Source of the DNA: Siphonodentalium dalli
Taxonomy: Eukaryota > Mollusca > Scaphopoda > Gadilida > Siphonodentaliidae
Length of the DNA: 64,000 bases
Direction of reading: 5' to 3'
NCBI GenBank assembly: GCA_032622095.1
Contig: CP136066.1
Coordinates: 195,226,816-195,290,815, forward strand
Positions 1 through 12,467 of this stretch are shown here, one piece after another. Each line of letters begins with the position of its first letter. The stretch's first letter is position 1. A program made the translations under genes and the position numbers. The notes under the pieces were generated by a model, which was given only the letters and a program-made list of their open reading frames with translations, did no database searches and was not told the DNA's origin.

Positions 1-980
1 CTACGGTTACGGTGTCAGTGAAGTCTACAGGCAACCCTGTTTGATCGGCTGATATTATAGCAGGAGTAACGTCGCGATGCAGCCCTGTTCTATCCGATGT
101 CACGGACCCAGTAACGTCTCCAGACAATACTGTTCGATCCGCTAGTAGCATCGGAGTAGCGTCGCTAGCAAACCCTGTTCGGTCCGCTGAAGTTACAGCC
201 GGAGTTGCGGCATCGGGCAGTCCTGTTCTATCCGCCGGTGTTACAATCGGAGTAGCATCGCCAGGCAACCCTGTTCCGTCCGATGATACAGCCGGGGTTG
301 CGGCACCGGGCAGTCCAGTTCGGTCCACGATTACGGTGTCAGTGAAGTCTACTGGCAACCCTGTTTGATCGGCTGGTATTATAGCAGGAGTAACGTCGCC
401 AGGAAGCCCTGTTCTATCCGATGTTACGGAGTCAGTAACATCGCCAGGCAATACTGTTCGATCCGCTGGTGTTATAATCGGAGTAGCGTCGCCAGCCAAC
501 CCTGTTCGGTCCGCTGAAGTTACAGAGGGAGTTGCGGCACCGGGCAGTCCTGTTGTATCCGCTGATCTTATAATCGGAGTAGCGTCGCCGGGCAACGTTG
601 TTCTGTCCGATGATACAGCCGGAGTTGCTGTACCGGGCAGTCCTGTTCCCTCCGCTGATGTGACAACCGGAGTAGCGTCTCCTGGCAACCCTGTTTTATC
701 CACTGTTACGGAGTCAGTAACGTCTCCAGGCAATACTGTTCGATCCGCTGGTGCTACAATCGGAGTAGCGTCGCCAGGCAACCCTGTTCGGTCCACGGTT
801 ACGGTGTCAGTAAAGTCTACTGGCAACCTTGTTTGATCGGATGATATCAGAGGCTGAGTAGCGTCTCTAGGCAGCCCTGTTATATCCACTGTTACGGGGC
901 CAGTAACGTCTCCAGGCAATAATGTTCGATCAGCTGGAGTTACAATCGGAGTAGCGTCGCCAGCCAACCCTGTTCGGTCC
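1..980. repeat. About 1-kb higher-order repeat, copy 1 (others at 2032-3010 and about 3520-4320)
   Basis: Position 1 aligns with 2032 at an offset of 2031, with only scattered differences for roughly 980 bases. A third copy of bases about 90-880 sits at about 3523-4320. Inside these blocks the 45/48-base units keep the same order, so the array grew by duplicating about 20 units at once rather than one unit at a time. Confidence 0.8.
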
Positions 981-3900
981 GCTGATTTTACAGCCGGAGT
1001 TGCGGCACCGGGCAGTCCTGTTCCATCCGCTGAAGTCACAATCGGAGTAGCGTCGCCGGGCAACCCTGTTTCGTCCGATGATACAGTCGGAATTGCGGTA
1101 AAGGGCAGTCCTGTTCCCTCCGTTGATGTGACAACCGGAGTAGCGTCTCCAGGCAACCCTGTTCTATCCACTGTTACGGAGTCAGTAACGTCTGCAGGCA
1201 ATACTGTTCGATCCGCTGGTGCTACAATCGGAGTAGCATCGCCAGGCAACCCTGTTCGGTCCACGGTTACGGTGTCAGTAAAGTCTACTGGCAACCCTGT
1301 TTGATCGGCTGATATCAGAGGCTGAGTAGCGTCTTCAGGCAGCCCTGTTATATCCACTGTTACGGGGCCAGTAACGTCTACAGGCAATACTGTTCGATCC
1401 GCTGGTGTTACAATCGGAGTAGCGTCGTCGGCCAACCCTGTTCGGTCCGCTGATGTTACAGCCGGAGTTGCGGCATCGGGCAGTCTTGTTTTTTCCGCTG
1501 ATGTTACAACCGGAGTAGCGTCTCCAGTCAGCCCTGTCCTATCCACTGTTACGGTGTCAGTAACGTATCCAGGCAATAATGTTCGATCCGCTAGTGTTGT
1601 AATCGGAGAAACGTCGCCAGGCAACCCTGTTCTGTCCGCTGCTACGGAGTCAGTAACGTCCCCAGACAATTTTGTTCGATCCGCAGGTGTTGTAATCGGA
1701 AAAACGTCGCCAGGCAACCCTGTTCGACCCGCTGATGCTAGAGCCTGAGTTGCAGAACCGGGAAGTCCAGTTCTATCAGCAAATGTTACAACCGGAGTGT
1801 CGTCTCCAGGCAGCCCTGTTCTATGCACTGTTACGGAGCCAGTAACGTCTCCAGGCAATGCTGTTCGATCCGCCGGTGTTAGCATCGGAGTAGCATCGCT
1901 AGCCAACCCTGTTCGGTCCGCTAATGTTACAGCTGGAGTTGCGGCACCGGGCAGTGCTGTTCTATCCGCAGATGTTACAATCGGAGTAGCGTCGCCATGC
2001 AACCCTGTTCCGTCCGATGATACAGTTCGGTCTACGGTTACGGTGTCAGTGAAGTCTACAGGCAACCCTGTTTGATCGGCTGATATTATAGCAGGAGTAA
2101 CGTCGCGATGCAGCCCTGTTCTATCCGATGTCACGGACCCAGTAACGTCTCCAGACAATACTGTTCGATCCGCTAGTAGCATCGGAGTAGCGTCGCTAGC
2201 AAACCCTGTTCGGTCCGCTGAAGTTACAGCCGGAGTTGCGGCATCGGGCAGTCCTGTTCTATCCGCCGGTGTTACAATCGGAGTAGCATCGCCAGGCAAC
2301 CCTGTTCCGTCCGATGATACAGCCGGGGTTGCGGCACCGGTCAGTCCAGTTCGGTCCACGATTACGGTGTCAGTGAAGTCTACTGGCAACCCTGTTTGAT
2401 CGGCTGGTATTATAGCAGGAGTAACGTCGCCAGGAAGCCCTGTTCTATCCGATGTTACGGAGTCAGTAACATCGCCAGGCAATACTGTTCGATCCGCTGG
2501 TGTTATAATCGGAGTAGCGTCGCCAGCCAACCCTGTTCGGTCCGCTGAAGTTACAGAGGGAGTTGCGGCACCGGGCAGTCCTGTTGTATCCGCTGATCTT
2601 ATAATCGGAGTAGCGTCGCCGGGCAACGTTGTTCTGTCCGATGATACAGCCGGAGTTGCTGTACCGGGCAGTCCTGTTCCCTCCGCTGATGTGACAACCG
2701 GAGTAGCGTCTCCTGGCAACCCTGTTTTATCCACTGTTACGGAGTCAGTAACGTCTCCAGGCAATACTGTTCGATCCGCTGGTGCTACAATCGGAGTAGC
2801 GTCGCCAGGCAACCCTGTTCGGTCCACGGTTACGGTGTCAGTAAAGTCTAATGGCAACCTTGTTTGATCGGATGATATCAGAGGCTGAGTAGCGTCTCCA
2901 GGCAGCCCTGTTATATCCACTGTTACGGGGCCAGTAACGTCTCCATGCAATACTGTTCGATCAGCTGGAGTTACAATCGGAGTAGCGTCGCCAGCCAACC
3001 CTGTTCGGTCCGCTAATGTTACAACTGGAGTTGCGGCACCGGGTAGTGCTGTTCTATCCGCAGATGTTACAATCGGAGTAGCGTCGCCATGCAACCCTGT
3101 TCCGTCCGATGATACAGCCGGGGTTGCGACACCGGGCAGTCCAGTTCGGTCTACGGTTACGGTGTCAGTGAAGTCTACAGGCAACCCTGTTTTATCGGCT
3201 GATATTATAGCAGGAGTAACGTCGCGAGCCATCCCTCTTCTATCCGATGTCACGGACCCAGTAACGTCTCCAGGCAATACTGTTCGATCAGCTGGAGTTA
3301 CAATCGGAGTAGCGTCGCCGGGCAACCCTGTTTCGTCCGATGATACAGTCGGAATTGCGGTAAAGGGCAGTCCTGTTCCCTCCGTTGATGTGACAACCGG
3401 AGTAGCGTCTCCAGGCAACCCTGTTCTATCCACTGTTACGGAGTCAGTAACGTCTGCAGGCAATACCGTTCGATCCGCTGGTGCTACAATCGGAGTAACG
3501 TCGCGAGGCAGCCCTGTTCTATCCGATGTCACGGACCCAGTAACGTCTCCAGACAATACTGTTCGATCCGCTAGTAGCATCGGAGTAGCGTCGCTAGCAA
3601 ACCCTGTTCGGTCCGCTGAAGTTACAGCCGGGGTTGCGGCATCGGGCAGTCCTGTTCTATCCGCTGGTGTTACAATCGGAGTAGCGTCGCCAGGCAACCC
3701 TGTTCCTTCCGATGATACAGCCGGGGTTGCGGCACCGGGGCAGTCCAGTTCGGTCCACGATTACGGTGTCAGTGAAGTCTACTGGCAACCCTGTTTGATC
3801 GGCTGGTATTATAGCAGGAGTAACGTCGCCAGGAAGCCCTGTTATATCCGATGTCACGGAGTCAGTAACATCTCCAGGCAATACTGTTCGGTCAGCTGGT

Positions 3901-5621
3901 GTTATAATCGGAGTCGCGTCGCCAGCCAACCCTGTTCGGTCCGCTGAAGTTACAGCGGGAGTTGCGGCATCGGGCAGTCCTGTTGTATCCGCTGATCTTA
4001 TAATCGGAGTAGCGTCGCCGGGCAACGTTGTTCTGTCCGATGATACAGCCGGAGTTGCTGTATCGGGCAGTCCTGTTCCCTCCGCTGATGTGACAACCGG
4101 AGTAGCGTCTCCTGGCAACCCTGTTATATCCACTGTTACGGAGTCAGTAACGTCTCCTGGCAATACTGTTCGATCCGCTGGTGCTACAATCGGAGTAGCG
4201 TCGCCAGGCAACCCTGTTCGGTCCACGGTTACGGTGTCAGTAAAGTCTACTGGCAACCTTGTTTGATCGGATGATATCAGAGGCTGGGTAGCGTCTCCAG
4301 GCAGCCCTGTTATATCCACTGTTACGGGGCCCAGTGACGTCTCCAGGCAATACTGTTCGATCCGCTGGTGTTACAATCGGAGTAGCGTCGCCAGGCAACC
4401 CTGTTCGGTCCGCTGATGTTACAGCCGGAGTTGCGGCATCGGGCAGTCCTGTTCTATCCGCTGATGTTACAACCGGAGTAGCGTCTCCAGGCAGCCATGT
4501 TCCGTCCGATGACACAGCCGGTGTTGCGGCAACGGGCAGTCCAGTTCGGTCCGCGGTTACGGTGTCAGTGAAGTCTACTGGCAACCCTGTTTGATCGGCT
4601 GGTATTATAGCAGGAGTAACATCGGTAGGCAGCCCTGTTATATCCGATGTCACGGAGTCAGTAACGTCTCCAGGCAAAACTGTTCGATCCGCTGGTGTTA
4701 GCATCGGAGTAGCGTCACCAGCAAACCATGTTTGGTCCGCTGATGTTACAACCGGAGTTGCGGTACCGGGCAGTCCTGTTCTATCTGCTGATGTTACAAC
4801 TGGAGTAGCGTCTCCAAGCAGCCATGTTCTACCCGCTGTTACGGAGTCAGTAACGTCTACAGGTAATACTGATCGATCCGCTGGTGTCACAGTCGCAGTA
4901 GCGTCGCCAGGCAACCCTGTTCGATCCGCGGTTGCGGAGTCAGTAAAGTCTACTGGCAACCCTGTTTGATCGGCTGATATTATAGGCGGAGTAACGTCGC
5001 CAGGCAGCCCTGTTATATCCGCTGTTACGGAGTCAGTAACGTCCCCAGACAATACTTTTCGATCCGCTGGTGTTAGCAACGGGGTAGTTTCGCCAGCCAA
5101 CGATGTTCGGTCCGCTGATGTTACAGCCGGAGTTGCGGCACCGGGCAGTCCTGTTCTATCCGCTAATGTTACAACCGGAGTAGCGTCCCCATGCAGCCCT
5201 GTTCTATCCACTGTTACGGAGTCAGTAACGTCTCCAGGCAATACTGTTCGATCATCAGGTGTTAGCATCGGATTAGCGTCGCCAGCAAACCATGTTCTGT
5301 CCGCTGATGTTACAGCCGGAGTTGCTGCCCCGGACAGTCCTGTTCTATCCACTGATGTTACAACCAGAGTAGCGTCTCCATGCAGCCCTGTTATATTCGC
5401 TGTTTCGGAGACAGTAACTTCTCCATGCAATATTGTTCGATCCGCTGGTGTTATAATCGGAGTAGCGTCGTCAGGCAACCCTGTTCTATCCGCTGTTACG
5501 GAGTCAGTAAAGTCTACTGTCAAAACTGTTTGATCGGCTGATATTATAGCCAGAGTAACGTCGCCAGGCATCCCTGAACGATCCGCTGTTTCGGAGTCAG
5601 TGATGACTGTAGGTGTGGTTT
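1..5621 (-). CDS. Second mucin-like tandem-repeat coding block (partial, two frameshifts)
   Basis: Minus-strand repeats of 15-16 residues: D-R-T-G-L-P-G-D-A-T-P-V-V-T-S-A alternating with D-R-T-V-L-P-G-D-V-T-D-S-V-T-V and D-Q-T-G-L-P-V-D-F-T-D. The block begins after an acceptor-like tattttacag at 5621 with phase 1. The frame is open to about 4331, shifts by one extra C (run at 4330-4332), is open to about 3740, shifts by one extra G (run at 3737-3740), and then keeps one frame at every point I sampled to position 1. Both shifts lengthen homopolymers that are one base shorter in sister repeats, so sequencing error, recent decay and real loss are all possible. It could be a separate mucin-like gene or an alternative 3' exon of the main gene. 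No Cys module or membrane span is seen; the block leaves the window. Confidence 0.65.
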
Positions 5622-6370
5622 CTGTAAAATAGTGGTTCTTATTCAATGAATAAAGCCGATTGTGGAAGACTGGGTTGTGTCCGGACCATGTGTACTTTTG
5701 TTTTCTCTAGACATTTCTACATATGCTCGGCGATATTGATGTTGATACAAATATGTCAAAGAAACACAGAAATAACTGTCGCAGAAGGCTGGTATCAGGC
5801 AGGCTGATACCCTTCCCTCATCATAAAATATTCTCGAGTGCCATATACTATCGACGTCATTTCATTTGATCGCCAGAAGTGGCATTCACTGTTGCAACAA
5901 ATTGACTTGAATAAAGTCTCAGGATGTATATCGGGTACAAATAGCGATGCCACTGATACAGTGAAGCCACTCGTCATCTGCTGGTACCATATTGAATTTT
6001 TCCTATCACATATGAGCTTCACTTTATCTAGAGATACATAATCCTGCTTCGTGGGTAACACAACAAAGCCCATAGTTATGCGATTTTTGGAATCTGTTAT
6101 TTTTCACCACTTCGAATATTTGGCAGCCTGGCAAATATTCGAAAAATGCCGACCTACATACTCTCGATGTCAAATTGCGTTGAACAAATTTTTGTATACA
6201 TATAATATTTCTTGGGCAATTTTAAACTATACTTGAGTGGTTAGCATTATATTTTGGCAATTAATCGATTCTGATGACAGAAGCGGCATTTCAAGAAATG
6301 ATGCTGTTGTTGTTAGAATCTAACGATAAGGTGACCATAAAATCGGATTATGTACATTTAATGTAAAACT

Positions 6371-7741
6371 CATGGGGCCGTTTTCACCAGCGAAGCTATC
6401 GGTGGACGTCGATGGGAAGACATCGCCGAGCGATATAGGATTATCCAATCAATATGATAGACCATGCACACGTTTGGTTCATTTCAATCATGAGTAACTG
6501 AGTGAAAGGAAGGGGTGCGAGGTACACAACAGACGAACGCAACACTCATTGAGCATATAGTGCATTCAAACATCAAAATTCTTGAAAATAAAGAGACCGG
6601 AACCATCCACCAGTGCGGGAAAGCAAATTATTCGGATGTGTTAAGGAAATTTCCGAATAGATCATTCTATTATTTGTATTGTGCTTAATTTCTACATGTA
6701 TAGCGTACAAAAAAATCTCCACTCATCATATAATGATATCATATATATGAGAATTTCTTTTAGATCTGACCTGAAAATTGCAATAAATCCTAACATCTAG
6801 TAGTCTAGCTCCACATAAATTCACACAGCCACGGGGAGGGACGACCAAGATACATTGGACCGACCACGTTCGGCTCGATGTGAGAACATTTTGAAATCGG
6901 AACATGAAAATCGCAAAATCCAAGCATCAATAGACTGGCCTCGAGCTTAATTTCCACCCCTACTACGGTTGAAACATTTCGAATAATTAGCCGTTTTTGA
7001 CTGGCCACGGGGTAGGAACCATGAACAAACTTGCCAAGTTTTCAACCTGACACCCCACATACGGTCGGAACATTTCCAACTGATGGCCTACTCAGTCAAT
7101 CATTTTGATCAAAAGTAGGAGAATGTGCAAATGTTGGTCTAAAAAATAAATATTCCCTACTAATTAATTGTTGGAAAATCAAACTACAAAAACATATTGT
7201 TTGGATGAAATTTCCAACTAATGTTGTATCAGGGTATGAGATTTCCAACTGATCAACATTTGACAAAAGTTGAAGGGATGTGAAACACCCACCTCTTCCC
7301 CAAAAACCCTATCGTCACGTCCCTGAGAAGAATATGATGAGTGGATGTTTGGTGTACGCTATAGAATTTAACACAGTCCAATTATTGGACATGATCTATT
7401 CGGAAATTTCCCTTTCCGGCACTGGTGGATGGTTCCGGTCTATTTATTTTCAAGGATTTTTATGTCTGAATGCACAAATTATGCTCAAGAAGTTTTGGTT
7501 CGACGGTTGTGTACTTCCCACCCCATCCTTTCCGTTGGTTACTCGTGATTCAAATGAACAAAACGTGTACATGCAGCATGTTTTATGCTCGTAACTGGTG
7601 GTCAATCTTTGACTGCGGGGCCCCAATCACCTTGATTGGATAATCCTATACCGCACGGCGATGTCTTCCCATCGACGCCCACGGAGAGAGCGTCGCCTCG
7701 TATAAACTACCTACATACCAAGCTGGTGAAAACGGACCATG
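6371..7741. mobile_element. Foldback element with about 300-bp inverted ends
   Basis: The left end catggggccgttttcaccag is mirrored by ctggtgaaaacggaccatg on the right. Further matches continue inward: the gacatcgccg/cggcgatgtc blocks, ggaaggggtgcg against the ccaccccatcctttcc block, and agaccggaaccatccacca against tggtggatggttccggtct. The middle has no transposase I can recognise. Confidence 0.6.
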
Positions 7742-8717
7742 GCGGTTGTTCATATTTTGAATTTGAAATACCAACAGCATGTGTAAGACGGTAACAGTAT
7801 GACGAAACCCTATGCCCCAATTATATTAACCAATTTACATTGGGCGCTGGAGTTTACGCTGGGGGTTTTATTTGTAGAAAAATGGAATTTTTTTGGGACG
7901 GATTTAAAAGTCGAACTGCGCGACCAGGAGGCCGGGTCCGATAAAAGGTGTAGTTGGGAAGTTCAATTTCGTTTATTGTCCTTTACATTATTATGTCAAT
8001 AATGTTGATTTTTGGTTCGTGACAAGCTATGTCAGTTACCAATAAAAGAAATGAACAAGATTATTTGTAAGTCTTATATTTCAACTTTTATAGACATTAA
8101 TTTTTCGTTCTGCAGCCCACTGAGGGTTGTGGTCGGAGACGGCCGAGTCGGCCGCCGGTTCGTTAATTAGGTGTTGGTTGTTATTGTTATTTTAACGGAA
8201 TTCTGAGTTGGTCATTCGCGAAACCAATATATTTTATATTCTATATATAATTACAAACATGCATGTATAATATATTATCTTGAGCGCGTTGCCATTTCTG
8301 ACATTGGTTTTCTTGTATGCCAATGAGTGCCAATAACACGTAAGTATTAACCACTGTGGATAACGTAAGTAACTAATTGTACGCATTTCCATAGTACTGT
8401 AATTGGATGCGGAGTGGTATAATACTGTCGGTACAGTGATCGACAAACACGCGGTCATCAAAAACGTGTTTTATGAAATTATAACAACAAAGACATGCTC
8501 ATGTCAACATATCGATGCGTTACATATAAGAAATGAAAGTATATATAGAGCCCACGTTCGATATGGTTTTAAACCGATAATCCGATGAATAGCAATTTGA
8601 AAACCAATATTTCTACTCGTTTGCGCGTGATTATGATCTTCCTCGTACAGGTCGGAATTCGGATGTTTCTCCACCTTGAATAACAATACTACGATAACGC
8701 GTTCACTATATAGAGTA

Positions 8718-9333
8718 TATTTGAGCAAAAAGCTGTAGCTGGCTGTAGCCGTGGCCGGCTGTGGCTTATAAGACATGCGCAGTAGAAAGCTACAGCGGGC
8801 AGGGAAATAAATGGCGATAATCACTAAACATTGTACTCCGACTCTGATTGGAGAATTTCATATGGGGGAGATATTTTGTTAATACTGCTCCCTGGGGACA
8901 CATAATTGTCATTCCCATTTTGTTGGAATCAAACTAGATATTTTATATCTATGATATATTTATTGTTTGTTGAATAATTGAACTTATTTCGTAAAAATAT
9001 ATATAATTATATCTTGTTTGCATATGCCGATTTAGAGAACGAGATATAATCACATATCATACTCTTTTAAACATCAGATTTATGGAGGCATGGGCTTAGT
9101 ACGGGTGTTAATTGCTTCCAATGTGCTTGCTGCAGCGAGCGAGACCATTGGTGAATTGATATAGCAACATAATGCCAACATTATTCCGGTATAATTTTAT
9201 CCATCAGCCACATTCCAAGTTCGGAGTAGCGGTACAATAGTTAGTGACCACCAGCTGTGGCCGGCTGTAGCTTTCTGTAGCTTTCTACTGCGCATGCCTA
9301 GCCGGCTACAGCTGTAGCCTGTGTTGCTCAAAT
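8718..9333. mobile_element. MITE-like inverted-repeat element
   Basis: The left arm tatttgagcaa, followed by the agctgtagctggctgtagcc region and gcgcagtagaaagctacag, is mirrored on the right by ctttctactgcgcatg, gccggctacagctgtag and ttgctcaaata. No coding content is apparent. Confidence 0.55.
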
Positions 9334-10794
9334 ACACTCATTATTACTTCCGTTCTTCCACGATGATTAACCGTAAGTAGTGACGTGTTTCCCTCTGACT
9401 TGCCAGATGTCAAACAGTCATAATACCAGTATAGGTATCGATATTTTCATATTAAGTCACTGGCTAGATAGGCTCTTAATCTTCAAGTCCAATAAGTCAC
9501 TCAGTATTTAAGACTGATATCACTTCATGCGATCATATATAATGTCATCTTTCATGTAACTTATGATATAGTACAATGTAGTACCATCTATGCCCATTAA
9601 TGCCTTACCCTATATATGATGACTGTTGGACGTGAACATTAAGCAAGTTGGAAGTTTGGTGAAAGAAACTCTAAATTTAATTCAATTCAATTCAGTTTAT
9701 TATTCATCAAATTATTGAACACATCTGGATACATGCCCGTATCGAACATACCATTCAATGGACGTGTGAGTTTTGGTAATATATATTTAGCAAAGTTTGA
9801 TACGACGCGCAACGACAAGTAAGCGCATCAAATATTTTGTCAGAATGTTGAATGATTTAGTGTATGACGGTTTGGGTCAGTCTGAACAGAAACTATATTT
9901 ATTTGTTACAAACTGTACTGCATGAGACTTTGAATAAATTTGTTCATAATTATGACAAAGGGACTTAAAACCTACACAATGGGCACATGCAAAAATGCAG
10001 GAACGTCTTTAAAACAATTATTATCGACATTTAGATGTAAAAATAAATCAAAGTGTTGTTATTATAATTATCAATAAGTATCCAATAACCAGATTCAGCA
10101 TACCAATACCATTGTTATGTAAACATTAGTGTTAGAGATACATTACCAATCAAATTCAAATTAGTCTAATAAAATACCAACGTCCAATAAATCACGGAAA
10201 GGTTAAATGGGTTGAACAATATTCTGGGGGAAAAAAGACTCGGACTTATATATTTGAATTACCGGTATATGATCAGCGATATTTGTTGACAAATCGTTAA
10301 ACCCAGTAATGTTCCCATAACAATGGTTCCAACCTGGGAAATAGCGTTATTGAATAATTATTTGCAGTCAACATAAGAACAACTTTGATCTATTTTTCAA
10401 TGTTCTGTTTGATTACTATCAAGTTACAGACCCTTTTTATGATATTTCATATCTACCTACAGCGAATAACGTATGTCACTTTAAGCATATGGGCAAAAAT
10501 GTCTGATAGCAAATCCCCTGTACGAACACATAATAAGCTCTGTACTTATTTTTTATCCATCACCTTTGTCATCTACTACATAGATAAAGGATGCAAAATA
10601 AACCATGGCTTTATTTTAGCACGTAGGCTACTTCAACTATCAAAATAAAGTCACGTGCTCAGAACTAAAACCGAAAATCTTGCAATCGATTTAAATGTTT
10701 CCTAAAGAAATTCCCCATTAATTTATTATGCCATTTGAACATAATTAATAGATGCTAATAACATTTAAATTTTGGCGATGGATAAAAACAATAA

Positions 10795-10929
10795 CCATAT
10801 AGCCTGACTAGCTACAAGACTTATTTTCGCTCGAATGATTCAACAAAGAGAGGACCTCACTAAAGCTCGGTCCCCATTTGCTGAATCATACTCGCGAAAA
10901 TAAACCTTGTATCTCGTCAAACTATATGG
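10795..10929. mobile_element. 135-bp foldback element
   Basis: Ends ccatatag and ctatatgg, with inner arms ttattttcgctcgaatgattca and tgaatcatactcgcgaaaataa, make a nearly full-length hairpin. Non-coding. Confidence 0.55.
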
Positions 10930-11523
10930 ATATTCTATATATATTCTCAAATGTTTGATTTAAGAATAACTTGTGTAACTGTCCGATCCGATGGAAGTAA
11001 TTTATATGTTGATTAACACACGTTGACATTCGACGAGATTACAAAACTGATTACACTGTCATACAATTGTACAAAGACAAGTGTCACGTTTGGGGTCAAA
11101 TAAAGCAACGAACAACAGACAGACGAAACTATATACATAACAATAAAAAGAAAACAAGATTCAAAAACAAGCAATAAATGATATCTGAGACAGAAGACTC
11201 CATTGCAAGTATGCTTTTTGTCTATGGAGTGAGATAAATTTACACATATTATCTAATGATGTAATTTATTTATTTTATATATTCTTGGATTACGCCATAT
11301 ATGATGGTTATATTCAATAAAGAATTTGAATTTGAATTTAAAAGTGTAGAACATGTGTTGGTTTGTGATTCTTCGAATACAGTTCTTATTTATGACATGA
11401 ATGTTTCGACACGCAAGGGAGTCTTCTGATAGACCTTTAGCTAATGAATAGTGTGATATATCGAAAATTTGAGATTGCATCGTTTAGAAAATTTCAACCA
11501 AACTCGCATTTGTGACCTAACCC

Positions 11524-11564
11524 TTTATTTACTAAATACTATATGACCTAACCCTTTGTTTATT
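11524..11564 (-). promoter_or_regulatory. Candidate polyadenylation signals of the main gene
   Basis: Two AATAAA hexamers on the minus strand, at 11559-11564 and 11524-11529, about 250-285 nt after the stop codon. They sit in a small direct duplication (gacctaaccctttatt and gacctaaccctttgtt). More AATAAA copies lie at 11265-11274. Position fits a 3' UTR end; nothing else proves it. Confidence 0.4.
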
Positions 11565-11810
11565 AAATACTCACAGACAAGTAGTACCCCCAGGAAATGT
11601 TCATATAATAAGTTAAAAAACAGACCATATGGCCTTTACTGAACTTATTGTAAGAACATTTCCGACCAGTTAATATGAATCATGTGTATTACAACGTCCA
11701 TGCCGAAACCGTTGTACAATGGATTGTATTGGCATATTATATAAAGAATTAGCAAAACTACTTTTATATACAGTCTGTTGTCAGTCCTAAAAACAATCTT
11801 TGTACATGAC

Positions 11811-12396
11811 TCAAGCATCCAATTCTTCAAGAGAAATAATATCATCAGTTTCAGTTTGCATGTGTTGATATGCACTGTATGTGTCAACGTCCGGCACAGC
11901 TATACATTCCAAGCTTTGCCATTCGAGTGATTTGCACTTCAATAAATGCGGCCTTGGGATACTCCAACCATCAAGCCCCGAATCGTCCGTCGTGCTAATA
12001 TATGTGAATGTGCTAGAATTATTCACACTTCCAACACCGGAATCTGCTGGAGTGCTTTGATTCGCTAATGAGTCATATGTGTGCTCTGTAGACGTATCAG
12101 GCCCTGTTTTGACCATGTCGGGTGGGTCCCACTCTACGGTTAAACTGTTCCAGTAACACGGTCTCGGTATGCTGATAACTTCTTCTACACGATCAGCTTC
12201 CTCTGTTATTTCCTCGCATGTATAATCATCACTTGCGATGACATCTTCGTTTCCTTTTTCCGGAACTGCAAATGTCTCGGAAGATTTCCAAGCCGATAAC
12301 GGTTGCTCCCAAAAGCACGGTCGTGGTATTCTCCAGATTTCATACAACGTGTCCATGCCAACCTCCACGACCTTTGGTTCTGGTCTCCGTTTTCTC
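11811..12396 (-). CDS. Exon 23: cytoplasmic tail with three I-P-R-P repeats, and stop codon
   Basis: A 586-nt terminal coding exon, acceptor ttcag, ending in TGA at 11811-11813. It begins R-K-R-R-P-E-P-K and continues for 195 residues. Three degenerate repeats of about 30 residues start W-R-I-P-R-P-C-F-W, I-S-I-P-R-P-C-Y-W and W-S-I-P-R-P-H-L-L, two of them ending in A-V-P. Between repeats 2 and 3 are D-S-G-V-G-S and D-S-G-L-D, which resemble phospho-degron sites recognised by beta-TrCP. Y-D-S-L and Y-Q-H-M match the Y-x-x-hydrophobic sorting pattern, and Y-Q-H-M also matches the PI3K SH2 pattern. The end is acidic (D-D-I-I-S-L-E-E-L-D-A). I do not recognise the family; the motif readings are pattern matches only. 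Confidence 0.85.
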
Positions 12397-12467
12397 CTGA
12401 ATCAGAAGATTAAGATTGTGTTATTCACAGAGTGTGTGTGTGTGTGTTATAACACATGTAACAGAGA

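Larger units (their letters stand above)
5622..11810. other. Gap between the two mucin blocks: no supported gene
   Basis: I find no exon chain, RNA gene or conserved domain here. The stretch holds a 1.37-kb foldback element (6371-7741), an inverted-repeat element (8718-9333), a 135-bp foldback (10795-10929), and near its right end the presumed 3' UTR of the main gene. A short open stretch on the minus strand at 5795-6073 has no match I can name. Confidence 0.6.

Noticed and set aside
1554-3947. Plus-strand open frames in the 1-5.6 kb repeat block
   Set aside because: Interrupted by stops at ctgtttgatcgg in many units, while the minus strand stays open through these units and has typical Thr/Ser mucin composition.
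5795-6073. Minus-strand 92-codon frame between the two mucin blocks
   Set aside because: Looks somewhat protein-like but has no recognisable domain, no splice sites of the needed phase, and an overlapping open frame on the other strand. Not enough support for a gene.
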